From: Mycolicibacterium goodii
GTDB lineage: Bacteria; Actinomycetota; Actinomycetes; Mycobacteriales; Mycobacteriaceae
Direction of reading: 5' to 3'
Assembly (NCBI RefSeq): GCF_022370755.2
Contig: NZ_CP092364.2
Span: 2,418,001-2,482,000 of the forward strand
Length of the DNA stretch: 64,000 nt
The notes below the pieces were generated by a model. The model searched no databases. It was not told the origin of the DNA and saw nothing but the letters and a program-made list of their open reading frames with translations. Below are positions 1 to 8,340 of this stretch, in pieces. Position 1 is the first letter of the stretch, and each line of letters starts with the position of its first letter. The translations under genes and the position numbers were made by a program.

Positions 1-977
1 CGGTAGACCGTTCGAAGCTGTAGATGATCCTGGAGATTTTCACCGACTCCGGGCAGATCGACGGCCACCGGCACGTGATGCCGGGTGAGCAGCCGGGCCG
101 GTCCCAGACCCGAGACCTGCATCAGATGCGGCGAGCCGATGGCTCCGGAACTCAAGATGACCTCCCGGCGGGCTCGAACGTCGATGATCTGATCGTCTTT
201 GAGCAGACGCACGCCGGTCACGCGGTGTTGCGCCGTGGTCCACGCCCCGCGACGAAGATCATCGCGGACCTGATCGTCCATCAACAGTCGTAATGCTCGG
301 GTTCGTGTGTAGACGGTGAGGTTGGGCCGGTGAGTTACCGGGTGCAGGAACGCATCAGCCATCGACCAGCGCCTGCCGCGCCGTTGATTGACATGAAAAT
401 ACGCGCTGCCGGAGTTGTCGCCCCGATTGAACTCATCGATCGGCTCGATGCCCAACTGGGCGGCGGCGGTCTGCCAGGCGTCCAGAATCTTCCAACGCAC
501 CCGCGGCCGCTCGACTCGGATCTCACCGCCGACGCCGTGCCACTCGTCGGCGCCGCCGAAGTAGTCTTCCAGCTGCTTGTATATGGCCAGTGTCTGGCCT
601 GGACGGTCTGGGCCGCCCCAAAGCCATCGTTCGTCTCCGGTAGCTTGCGCCCACAGTTCGTAATCGCTGGCCTGGCCGCGCATGTGGATCATGGCGTTGA
701 TCGACGAGCAGCCGCCGATCACGCGGCCCCGCGCGTAGATGATGCTGCGCCCAGCCAGACCGGGATCGGGCTCAGTCGTGAAGCACCAGTCGGTGCGGGG
801 GTTGGCAATGGTGTAGAGATAGCCCACCGGCACCTTGATCCAGAACCAGTTGTCCTCTCCGCCGGCCTCGATCAAGAGCACACGGTGATCGGGGTTGGCG
901 CTGAGCCGATTGGCGAGCAGGCAGCCCGCACTGCCTGCTCCCACGATGATGAAGTCGAACTCGGCCACAGGGCTCAT
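1..977 (-). CDS. GMC family FAD-dependent oxidoreductase, N-terminal part (runs off left edge)
   Basis: About 325 codons are present; the C-terminus lies beyond base 1. The protein opens with a Rossmann FAD motif (GAGSAG, residues 13-18) and an acidic ribose-binding residue in LLIEAG (E37). It then has the GMC signature GRVIGGCSSINAMIHMRG near residues 83-100 and later SSGAIGSPHLMQVSG, typical of choline/alcohol dehydrogenases of the glucose-methanol-choline family. Such enzymes oxidise alcohols using FAD; the substrate cannot be told from sequence, and the catalytic His pair lies in the missing part. The ATG at 977 gives the usual short lead before the FAD motif. No partner gene is visible inside the window. 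Confidence 0.93.
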   Translation of the reverse strand, partial: MSPVAEFDFIIVGAGSAGCLLANRLSANPDHRVLLIEAGGEDNWFWIKVPVGYLYTIANPRTDWCFTTEPDPGLAGRSIIYARGRVIGGCSSINAMIHMRGQASDYELWAQATGDERWLWGGPDRPGQTLAIYKQLEDYFGGADEWHGVGGEIRVERPRVRWKILDAWQTAAAQLGIEPIDEFNRGDNSGSAYFHVNQRRGRRWSMADAFLHPVTHRPNLTVYTRTRALRLLMDDQVRDDLRRGAWTTAQHRVTGVRLLKDDQIIDVRARREVILSSGAIGSPHLMQVSGLGPARLLTRHHVPVAVDLPGVGENLQDHLQLRTVY

Positions 978-1221
978 TTCCGGCACCGTTCCTCCGTCGC
1001 AGTCGGATGCGTGTCCCAGTGTGCGCGATGGCAGTCCCGTGCACCGAGCACGCCACGGGAATGTGCGCCGGCTGATGACTGACTGTCGCCGTTCGGCCGG
1101 CCATCTACCGGCTTGAGGGGCTCGGCGCGAGCCAAGCAGGTCTATCCTCGCGCATACAAACTGGCCCGGCGAAGCAGTCCGCAACAGATGGGCGGACGCA
1201 CGGGTAGCCGTAGGGGGTGCG

Positions 1222-1782
1222 ATGGCTCGGTCGGATGCCGACGGTGATGATGACGACGACCTCGGCGAGCCCACCGGCAACGAAGCGGTCTCGGGCGACT
1301 TCGTGTGGGACGAAGAAGAATCTGAGGTGCTGCGGGCGGCGCTGATCGACGCCAAACTGGCCGCCTCGGCGGGCTCGATCCGCGCGCTTCTCAGAGCGGC
1401 GCAGAAAGAGGTGTCTCTCAGCCCCGCCGAAGAGGCGGCGTTGATTCGGCGGATCGACGCTGGGCGACGGGCTTCGCGGCTGCTGGGACAAGCCGCCGAG
1501 GACGGAAACGCGCTGCCCGACGCACAACGCAGCGAGTTGACCCGGATCGTCCGTGACGGCGAAGACGCACGAGATGATCTGGTGAGAGCGCATCTGCGTC
1601 TTGTGGTGATGGTCGCGAAACGCTATGTCGGGCGCAGCACTGCGTTCGTGGATATGGTCCAGGTAGGCGAACTCGGTCTGATGCGTGCAGTCGAGAAGTT
1701 CGACTCCGCGAACGGTTACCGCTTCGCCACGTACGCCACATGGTGGGTACGGCAGGCGATCACCAGGACCATGGCACCTTGA
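1222..1782 (+). pseudogene. Truncated SigA-like sigma-70 factor (ends after region 2)
   Basis: The 186-aa product resembles mycobacterial primary sigma factor SigA. It has an acidic start, the SigA-like segment DFVWDEEESE (residues ~27-36), a region 1.2-like stretch, and a full region 2 including RLVVMVAKRYVGR and the -10 recognition segment YRFATYATWWVRQAITR (~167-183). It stops three residues later, where SigA continues into regions 3 and 4, so -35 recognition and most core contacts are missing. No reading frame downstream resembles region 3, which suggests a deletion or rearrangement near 1778. Substitutions in normally invariant positions (QVGELGL for QEGNLGL) suggest relaxed constraint. 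It is probably a pseudogene; a retained sigma-2-only protein is the alternative. GTAGGGGG precedes the ATG. Confidence 0.75.
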
Positions 1783-1884
1783 ATGACCTGAACCGCATGC
1801 GCAGATCGGCTTTCGCGGCGCGCTTCGACTCGGATACATTTTCGAAGCGAGCGGGGCGGTCGTGGGCCATCCCGCCGATCGGTT

Positions 1885-2409
1885 CTACGGCGTGCTCTGG
1901 CAGAACCGGATGGTGTTGGAGAACGGGTCGATGACTTGCATGGTGGGTCCGCCGGGAGCGTCGTCGTCGATGCCTGGGTACATGCGCGGGTAGCCGGTGG
2001 CGTGGAGTTCCTTGTGTAGCGCGGTGACGTCACTGACCGGTACCCACACGGTCGACCCTGGTGTGCCGTCGCCGTGGTGTTCAGACAGATCGAGCACGAA
2101 CTGGTCACGACGCAACCGCATGTAGAGGATCGATTGCGCGTAGTCGAAGCGGTGTTCCCACTCGACACTGAAGTGCAGGTAGTCGATGTAGAACTCGCGG
2201 GCGCGGCCCTCGTCGAGGCTGCGGAGGACGGGTACGGGCGCGCTCATACCTCGATGGTGTGTAAGCCGCGCTGATGCCGTGTTCCAGTCGTGAAAGCCCA
2301 ACTGCCGTGCCACGATCTCCAGTGCCTTGGAGTGTGTCAGACGGACGTCGGGCAGCTGGTCACGGAGAATTTTCGCGGCGCGTTTAGCGTCCTCAATGGT
2401 CAGATCCAT
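1885..2409 (-). CDS. Glyoxalase-superfamily protein with N-terminal helical domain
   Basis: A 174-aa protein. Residues ~1-50 (start MDLTIEDAKRAAKILRDQL, then HSKALEIVARQLGFHDWNTASARL) match the helical domain found at the N-terminus of some glyoxalase-superfamily proteins. Residues ~58-174 form a bleomycin-resistance/glyoxalase fold (VPVLRSLDEGRAREFYIDYLHFSVEW, later DPFSNTIRFCQ). Such proteins act as small-molecule binding or lyase/isomerase domains in the cytoplasm; the ligand is unknown. An upstream in-frame extension to 2667 is open but has no family similarity, so the ATG at 2409 is preferred. It lies downstream of the esterase gene on the same strand with a gap of about 280 bp. Confidence 0.8.
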   Translation of the reverse strand: MDLTIEDAKRAAKILRDQLPDVRLTHSKALEIVARQLGFHDWNTASARLTHHRGMSAPVPVLRSLDEGRAREFYIDYLHFSVEWEHRFDYAQSILYMRLRRDQFVLDLSEHHGDGTPGSTVWVPVSDVTALHKELHATGYPRMYPGIDDDAPGGPTMQVIDPFSNTIRFCQSTP

Positions 2410-2685
2410 CGCTTCACCTACGTCTCCGGTGCCGGTTGCAATCAGTGCCCGCCTTGCTGAGTTGTCTGGGCACCGTTGGTCGCAGATTGGCGTCGTGGTG
2501 ACCGATCCAGATGTGTTCACCATGCCGACGAGTCGGCGCGGGCGGCAGGTCACATCTAACCCTTGAGGCAGGCTACGCGATGGTGAGCCGGCCCTCAATG
2601 GTCTGCACATGATCCAAAAGAGGGTGTAGCGGCTGCATCCGTGCTTCGGTGACGTGTGCTCGTTCACGAAGCGGCGAGGTCGCGC

Positions 2686-3540
2686 TCACTGGGGACGGCA
2701 GGTTCTGAGGTAGCTGAGGAACGAGGCCTGTAGGCCAGTCACGTGCGTTTCGTGCAGGATCTCGCTGGTGATCGCTTCCCGTTGTGAGGTGAGCAGGTGA
2801 AGGATGGTGGCTGTGTTCTTCGCGAGGTTTTGGTAGATGGCCAAGTCTCCGAGAAGCTCTCGGTCGTTGAAGGTCACGTGAAGCTTGGTCGCCGGCCGGC
2901 TGTCACGCATCCCGTGGAGCTCGGCGAAGATCCGGCTGTCTTCGGTGACGACGCCAGGGCTGCCTGCTCCGATGCTCTGGAAGAGGGTGCTGCCGGTGAG
3001 CCAGGCGTAGAGACTGAAAAGCCCGCCATAGGAGTATCCGAAAAGCCCGTGACCGACTGTGGCGGTGCCATAGTCACGTTCGATCCGTGGGTGCAGTTCC
3101 GTCGTGAGGAAACGCAAGAATGCATCGGCGTGGGTGTCGCCCAATTCGGCGAGGTACGCGTCGGCTTCCTCGCGTGTCCTCGCACCCGCTTCTACGCCCA
3201 TCTCCACGGCATCGATGAGCTCCTTGGCGACGGGCTCGCCGGGTGGCACTAAGTCTCTGTTGCGCAACCGATCCCAATCCTGTGCCTCCTCGCCCGCATA
3301 TCCGACGCTCACTTGAATGTAGGGCCGGATACGTTGCATGGGGTCCATTTGGGTGACGATGAGCGGAGCGGTCAGCCCGACAGCCCAGTTCCCGTCGAGT
3401 ACATACACGGCAGGCGTTTGCGTTGTCTCGCGGCTGTAGCCCGGTGGCGTGGTTACCCAGACTCCGTAGTCACGCCCACCGCTGGAGCGCATTTCGAAGT
3501 AGTCGGTGTCGGGAAGACAGCCTTGCCACATGGAGCCCAT
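2686..3540 (-). CDS. Alpha/beta-hydrolase esterase (IroE/esterase D-like)
   Basis: A 284-aa alpha/beta hydrolase of the putative esterase family that includes enterochelin-esterase-like proteins. The nucleophile elbow is GYSYGG with Ser170. VYVLDGNW (~46-52) is the strand/oxyanion segment usual in this family, and a His in LHETHVTG near the C-terminus is the probable catalytic base. No signal peptide is evident, so it is probably cytoplasmic. It is divergent from the TetR gene at 3637, with a double palindromic operator in the 96-bp gap, so that regulator probably controls it. The natural ester substrate is unknown. Confidence 0.85.
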   Translation of the reverse strand: MGSMWQGCLPDTDYFEMRSSGGRDYGVWVTTPPGYSRETTQTPAVYVLDGNWAVGLTAPLIVTQMDPMQRIRPYIQVSVGYAGEEAQDWDRLRNRDLVPPGEPVAKELIDAVEMGVEAGARTREEADAYLAELGDTHADAFLRFLTTELHPRIERDYGTATVGHGLFGYSYGGLFSLYAWLTGSTLFQSIGAGSPGVVTEDSRIFAELHGMRDSRPATKLHVTFNDRELLGDLAIYQNLAKNTATILHLLTSQREAITSEILHETHVTGLQASFLSYLRTCRPQ

Positions 3541-3595
3541 CGAAGATCCTTCACAACTCGGCCGGCCACTCGACGCTGTGTTCCCGGCAGCTCGT

Positions 3596-3626
3596 TATCC
3601 ATTGGATAAAAGCTATCCAATGGATA
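3596..3626. promoter_or_regulatory. Tandem palindromic operator between esterase and TetR genes
   Basis: Two 13-bp palindromes, TATCCATTGGATA (3596-3608) and TATCCAATGGATA (3614-3626), are separated by AAAGC. Each is symmetric apart from its central base, and the pair is also an inverted repeat. The second ends 10 bp before the GTG of the TetR gene. This is the layout of a TetR autoregulatory operator that also controls the divergent esterase. Confidence 0.75.
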
Positions 3627-3636
3627 AACTGCGGTC

Positions 3637-4206
3637 GTGATCTTGTCAAGTGCCCGACGCAAGGGCGACGCACGCGACCGCCTTCTGGTTCGGCTTTGCG
3701 AGGCCTTCGACGATGGTGTTCCCTCGCCGGAGATGTCATTGCGGGAGGTCGCCGCCCGAGCCGAGACCAGCCACGCTTTGCTGCGTTACCACTTCGGATC
3801 ACTGTCGGGCGTCTTGGCGGCCATGCTCACGATGCAGCGGTCCCGTGACAACGAGACGCTTCTGAAAACCGCCCAGCAGGGCAGCTTTGACGACTTCGTG
3901 GTGGCGATCTGGCGGACCTACACTCGCCCGGAGCAGCTGTCGCGCACCCGTGGCTTCTTTCACGTCGTAGGGCTCGCGGCATACCGCCCACGGGACTTTC
4001 CAGAGTTCATCGACTCACTCGATGACCTGACCACGATGCTGGCATCGCTCGCGGAACGCGAAGGGCACACTCCCAAGAAGGCGCTCAGCATGGCCACCGT
4101 CGCAATTGCCGCGATTCGCGGAATGCTCTTGCAAGAAATCCTGACTCCGGCAGCCCACTCTGAGGACGCGCTCGCCCTGATCGTGCAGATGAGCAAAGGC
4201 GGATGA
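3637..4206 (+). CDS. TetR family transcriptional regulator
   Basis: A 189-aa regulator. The N-terminal HTH includes MSLREVAARAETSHALLRYHFGS (residues ~29-51), where YHFGS is the classic end of the TetR recognition helix region. The rest is an alpha-helical ligand-binding domain of ordinary length. It starts with GTG directly after a double palindrome, with which it probably represses itself and the divergent esterase. The inducer is unknown. Confidence 0.88.
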   Translation: MILSSARRKGDARDRLLVRLCEAFDDGVPSPEMSLREVAARAETSHALLRYHFGSLSGVLAAMLTMQRSRDNETLLKTAQQGSFDDFVVAIWRTYTRPEQLSRTRGFFHVVGLAAYRPRDFPEFIDSLDDLTTMLASLAEREGHTPKKALSMATVAIAAIRGMLLQEILTPAAHSEDALALIVQMSKGG

Positions 4207-4461
4207 CTCGACACCAACCGGATTACGACAACCGCCGACTTGATTGAGATCGATTGGTCCGTGGTTGTGGTGGGGCCGACTAACCGAGAACAACATGTAG
4301 GAGCAACGAGACAACCGGACCCACTCACTCGGCCGCCATGACCGCATCTGTGGCGATGGAAGCCGTCCATGAGCTGCAGTAGCCGAATCACCATGGACAA
4401 GAAATACCTTCGCGTGCCCTGGTGGCGTCTTCCCGCAGTGACATCCGGAGGGAGAGGTCCG

Positions 4462-5085
4462 TCATGGGGCGTGGGACCGCAGATAACCGCAGTGGTGCCC
4501 GTAATCGGTGAGCAGGCCGCGCAGCGCTCGGCGGGCGCGGTGGAGACGTGACATCACGGTGCCGAGTGGCGTTCCGGTGATCTGGGCAATGACCTTGTAG
4601 GGCAGGCCTTCTACGTCGGCGAGGTATATGACGGTGCGCTGAGCCTCGCTGATCTGGTGCAGCGCAGCTGTGATCTGACCGTGGGGCAGCTGCTCGATTA
4701 CGGCGGCCTCCGCCGAAGTCCGCGCCGCTGGGCCACGACGTCTGTCATGTGCCAGCTGCTCGTCAGTGATGCAACCCGTGAGACTTTCTGCCGGACGGCG
4801 GATGCGGGCATGGTAGTTGCTGATCCATGTGTTGGTTTGGATGCGGTAGAGCCAGGCACGGATATTGCTGTCCGGACGCAGCCGCCCGAAGCCGGCATAG
4901 GCCCGCAGCAGCGTTTCCTGTGTCAGGTCCTCGGCATCGGCGTCGTTGCGCGTCAGCTGGCGGGCTTTTCGCAACAGGGCGTACGAGTAGGGCATCACCT
5001 CCCGAACGAAGCGCTCGGATCTGCATGCAGCAGAATGGTTTTCAGAGGTATCGGTGTGCGCGGGGGCAACTGTTCTCAGGGGCAT
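4462..5085 (-). CDS. ECF RNA polymerase sigma factor (SigH/SigR-like)
   Basis: About 207 aa. Region 2 includes RNDADAEDLTQETLLRAYAGF and SNIRAWLYRIQTNTWIS. Region 4 includes VIYLADVEGLPYKVIAQITGTPLGTVMSRLHRARR, the -35 recognition HTH. The closest recognisable group is the SigH/SigR oxidative and disulphide-stress type, normally paired with a zinc anti-sigma factor. No anti-sigma gene with an HxxxCxxC motif follows it here, which is unusual. Two ATGs are possible (5091 and 5085); AAGGA abuts the first, so the second, with six bases of spacing, is preferred. Its regulon cannot be read from the window. Confidence 0.85.
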   Translation of the reverse strand: MPLRTVAPAHTDTSENHSAACRSERFVREVMPYSYALLRKARQLTRNDADAEDLTQETLLRAYAGFGRLRPDSNIRAWLYRIQTNTWISNYHARIRRPAESLTGCITDEQLAHDRRRGPAARTSAEAAVIEQLPHGQITAALHQISEAQRTVIYLADVEGLPYKVIAQITGTPLGTVMSRLHRARRALRGLLTDYGHHCGYLRSHAP

Positions 5086-5411
5086 CGTCATTCCTTGCTC
5101 TGCCGCGTCATCGTGAAATCATCGATGTGGCTCAATCAATCGAATGCGGACGCCGGAAGCGCATGCTCACTGTCGGCGCGCAAATATGATTGTCTCAAAC
5201 ATGGGACGAATGCAGGGTGGTCCGTGGTGTGGCCCTTCTTACCCCTGGGTATGAAATATGAACGCGAATTGATCCGGGCAGCAGCATCTTTGATTCCCCA
5301 GTAAAGGTCTCCGCTGGCACCAGCCCCCGCCACGGCTCTGGCTGCCCATACGTCCGCAAGTGCTCGGGTCGAGTCCGTGCGGACGGTGAGAAAACCCAAG
5401 CGTCGCGCGGG
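5086..5411. other. Intergenic stretch upstream of the ECF sigma gene
   Basis: About 325 bp with no convincing gene. Short open frames occur on both strands but show no family-like sequence. No clear GGAAC-type ECF autoregulatory promoter was found upstream of the sigma gene. Confidence 0.5.
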
Positions 5412-5690
5412 TCAGCGGTGGGGCAGCGTTTGCAGCAGGGCCTCGAGGGAAGCGCGTTCGCAATCGTCGTAGAGAGCGGCGCACCACGTACGCAGATCAT
5501 CGATCACCACGGCAGGCAAACGGAGGCGGTGATCGATCAAGGCACGCAACGACAGAGTGATCGCCGAACGGAAATGTCGGCATCCCAGCGCAACGTAGAT
5601 GGCGTGCCGGTCCGTGTCGGGCAGCGCGGACGGCAGCAGGTCCGCCAGACGCCAAGCCAGGTCATCGGCAGTCACAGTGTTACGCCTCAT
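5412..5690 (-). CDS. Small conserved-looking hypothetical protein
   Basis: A 92-aa helical protein starting MRRNTVTADDLAWRLADLL. It has a regular hydrophobic/charged helix pattern throughout (SAITLSLRALIDHRLRLP, DDLRTWCAALYDDCERASLEALLQ). It has no signal peptide or membrane segment and no recognised domain. A TTG nine bases upstream is an alternative start. It lies between the acyl-CoA ligase and the ECF sigma gene, all leftward. It looks coding because composition and stop placement are good and no better frame overlaps. The function is unknown. Confidence 0.55.
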   Translation of the reverse strand: MRRNTVTADDLAWRLADLLPSALPDTDRHAIYVALGCRHFRSAITLSLRALIDHRLRLPAVVIDDLRTWCAALYDDCERASLEALLQTLPHR

Positions 5691-5768
5691 CGGCTGCAAC
5701 CAGAACTTTGAGCCCGCCCGACGTTCCGGCGGACGCGGCGGTTGGCAACGCCGGCATTCTCGCCGAGA

Positions 5769-7364
5769 TCACTGGACGCGAGTATCCTGGCTTTGCGAAG
5801 TGCGTTCACGGAGCAGGTACTTCTGTATCTTGCCGGTGGAGGTCTTTGGCAGGTCACCAAAGATGACCTGCTTGGGCGCTTTGTATCGTGCGATGGTCGA
5901 CCGCACGTGGTCGATGATGTCGTCGGCCGTCGCTTCGCAGCCGGGCTTGAGGGTGACGTGTGCGGCCGGTACTTCGCCCCACTGTGGATCCGGTACGCCG
6001 ATGACCGCAACTTCGAGGACGGCGGGGTGTTCCATGATCGCTTGCTCGACCTCTACCGAGGCGATGTTCTCACCGCCCGAGATGATCACGTCCTTGCTGC
6101 GATCCCGTATTTCGATGTATCCGTCGGGATGTCGCACACCCAGGTCGCCAGTTCTGAACCAGCCGTCTGGTGCCGCAGCTTCGGTCGCTTCCGGATCGTG
6201 CAGATACCCAAGCATCACATTGTTGCCGCGCAGAGCGATCTCGCCGGTGCTCGTGCCGTCCGGAGCCGCATCGGTGCCGCCGTCGGCGAGTACGCGAATC
6301 TCGCAGGAGATCATGTTGCCAACACCCTGGCGGGCTTTCATCTTTGCACGCGCATCCAGGTCGAGTTCGTCCCATTCGGGACGCCACTCGCAGATTGCCG
6401 CAGGTCCGTAGGTCTCGGTCAATCCGTATAGATGTGTGACCTCGAATCCGAGGGCCGCCATGCGCCGTAGAATGGCCGGCGAGGGCGGTGCGCCGCCCGT
6501 GGCGACCCGAACAGGCGTGCCCTCGATGGCGTCCGCCTCTTTCGCGTACGCGAGCATGGACAGCACGGTCGGGGCGCCGTTGAGGTGAGTGACGCCCTGT
6601 TGCCGGATCAGTCGCCAGACCTCAGAAGGATCGACTTTGCGCAAGCACACATGCGTGCCGGCGGCGGCTGTGACTGCCCACGGGAAACACCACCCATTGC
6701 AGTGAAACATCGGAAGTGTCCAGAGGTATACGGCCGATGGCGACAAGCCTGTGTGGCCGACCATGGCCAACGCCTGCAGATAGGCACCGCGATGCGAGTA
6801 CATCACGCCCTTGGGCTTGCCGGTGGTCCCCGAGGTGTAGTTGACAGACAGCAGCGCCAGTTCGTCGGTTGGTGTGTGCCGTATCGGTGAGGCGGCCGCC
6901 AACATCTGCTCGTAGGCGCAGTGCTCATCATCATCTGCCCGCACAAGGATGGGAGGTACGCTCATCTGTGCGCGGACGCGTTCAACGACCTCCGCGTGAA
7001 CTCGGTCATAGATGAGGACGGAAGCCTCCGAATGGCTGAGCATGTAGGCAATCTCGGTTGCCGAAAGGCGAGTGTTGAGTGCGATCAGTGGTGAACCGGA
7101 CCACGGGACGCCGAAATGCGACTCCAGCAGAACATGTGAGTTGGGAGCCAGCACCGCGACGGGCCTGCCGGACGACAACTGTGCCAACGCTCCTGCGAGC
7201 TGCACCGACCGTTGGTGGAGTTCTTCGTAGGTCCACTTGCTGTCCCCGTCGACCACTGCCAGTCGGTCCCCATGACAGCTGGCTGCCCTGTCGAGATATG
7301 CGGTGGGTGTCAACGGTTCGTAGCTCATCGACCTGCGTTGCGCTGACATCCCGTTGGCGTTCAT
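5769..7364 (-). CDS. Acyl-CoA synthetase (AMP-binding, medium-chain/FadD type)
   Basis: A 531-aa ANL-superfamily ligase that would activate a carboxylic acid to its CoA thioester via an acyl-adenylate. Visible motifs are the P-loop VNYTSGTTGKPKGVMYSHRG, the adenine-binding HLYGLTETYGPA, WFRTGDLGVRHPDGYIEIRDRSKDVIISGGENI (A8 hinge) and the catalytic lysine in LPKTSTGKIQKYLLR near the C-terminus. Length fits the medium-chain/short-chain class. AGAGGAG precedes the ATG at 7364. A Lrp/AsnC regulator gene lies upstream on the same strand and the E1/E2-like pair starts divergently beyond it. The acid substrate is not identifiable. Confidence 0.93.
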   Translation of the reverse strand: MNANGMSAQRRSMSYEPLTPTAYLDRAASCHGDRLAVVDGDSKWTYEELHQRSVQLAGALAQLSSGRPVAVLAPNSHVLLESHFGVPWSGSPLIALNTRLSATEIAYMLSHSEASVLIYDRVHAEVVERVRAQMSVPPILVRADDDEHCAYEQMLAAASPIRHTPTDELALLSVNYTSGTTGKPKGVMYSHRGAYLQALAMVGHTGLSPSAVYLWTLPMFHCNGWCFPWAVTAAAGTHVCLRKVDPSEVWRLIRQQGVTHLNGAPTVLSMLAYAKEADAIEGTPVRVATGGAPPSPAILRRMAALGFEVTHLYGLTETYGPAAICEWRPEWDELDLDARAKMKARQGVGNMISCEIRVLADGGTDAAPDGTSTGEIALRGNNVMLGYLHDPEATEAAAPDGWFRTGDLGVRHPDGYIEIRDRSKDVIISGGENIASVEVEQAIMEHPAVLEVAVIGVPDPQWGEVPAAHVTLKPGCEATADDIIDHVRSTIARYKAPKQVIFGDLPKTSTGKIQKYLLRERTSQSQDTRVQ

Positions 7365-7589
7365 CGCGGCGTCTCTCCTCTGGGATCGATTGCGTTGGGA
7401 CCGACTGGCCGAGTGCAGGCTCGGTGAGCTTCCACGATCTTCCGCCGCCTCGGAAGACGAGCACCGATCGGGTTGGGGGAGTGCCACTTCAGTGAACACC
7501 GCGGTACTTCTTCTCACAACATGTATCGGCGATGTCGCGCAATCTGCCAATCCAGCCGCGTGTCGGGGTTCCCGCTGTGGGCAAATCGA

Positions 7590-8078
7590 TCAGCTTCTGA
7601 TCTCCTGGGTCAGGTCGTCGAGCAGCGGCGTGATCCGGTAATCGACCAACTTGCGCATCACCAGGGACGTCGTCGTCTGTTCGACGCCGTCGATGTCCAG
7701 AATTCGCCCGGCTATGCGGTAGAGATCATCGGCTTCACGCGCCACCACATGGATCATCAAGTCGGTGACCCCGGCCAAGCCGTGAACTTCGATCACTTCG
7801 GGAACCTGCTCAAGAGAATCGGCGATCTGTGCAAGTTTGCGCTGGGTCACCCGCGTGAGGATGAACGCGGTGAGCGGGTAGCCGAGTGCGGCGGGGTCGA
7901 TCCGGCGTTCGAGTGATCTCAGCACGCCTTGGTTTTCCAACTTGCTCAAGCGCGCCTGGACGGTGTTGCGGGACAATCTGGTTGCGTCGGCGAGCGCGAT
8001 CACCGTCGCCCGGGGGTCGACGCTGAGCGCCTTGATGATTCTGGCATCGATCGCGTCGACGCGCGGTTTGTTGGTCAC
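7590..8078 (-). CDS. Lrp/AsnC family transcriptional regulator
   Basis: A 162-aa protein with the family's two domains. The N-terminal winged HTH is VDAIDARIIKALSVDPRATVIALADATRLSRNTVQARLSKLENQGVL. The C-terminal RAM/AsnC effector domain includes VIEVHGLAGVTDLMIHVVAREADDLYRI. Such regulators sense amino or keto acids. The GTG at 8078, preceded by GGGGTGG, puts the HTH near the N-terminus as usual; an upstream in-frame extension to 8156 exists. It is divergent from the E1/E2-like genes, which it may control. Confidence 0.88.
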   Translation of the reverse strand: MTNKPRVDAIDARIIKALSVDPRATVIALADATRLSRNTVQARLSKLENQGVLRSLERRIDPAALGYPLTAFILTRVTQRKLAQIADSLEQVPEVIEVHGLAGVTDLMIHVVAREADDLYRIAGRILDIDGVEQTTTSLVMRKLVDYRITPLLDDLTQEIRS

Positions 8079-8340
8079 AATGCCCACCCCGGTGAGGTAC
8101 GCACAGTTCGTGATGAGCAGATTGCACATGCAGGCAGGTGCGAGTTGCGCAGACATGGAGTCGGTGATCCACTGTTAATGACTTTTTGCACGTGCGTACC
8201 GTACCTCGGTTGACGATACGTCACCACGATGTCGGGTCACCTCATCCCGGGAACCCTGCACGAGGAGGGCGCAGACTCATGATCTGAGTCCAGTGCAGCG
8301 ATTGCCGATTCCTCATTTCGCTCACGGACAAGGATGCTCG

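Noticed and set aside
330..1082. Long plus-strand open frame opposite the GMC oxidoreductase
   Set aside because: It is the complement of a gene with clear FAD and GMC motifs; its own sequence resembles no protein family.
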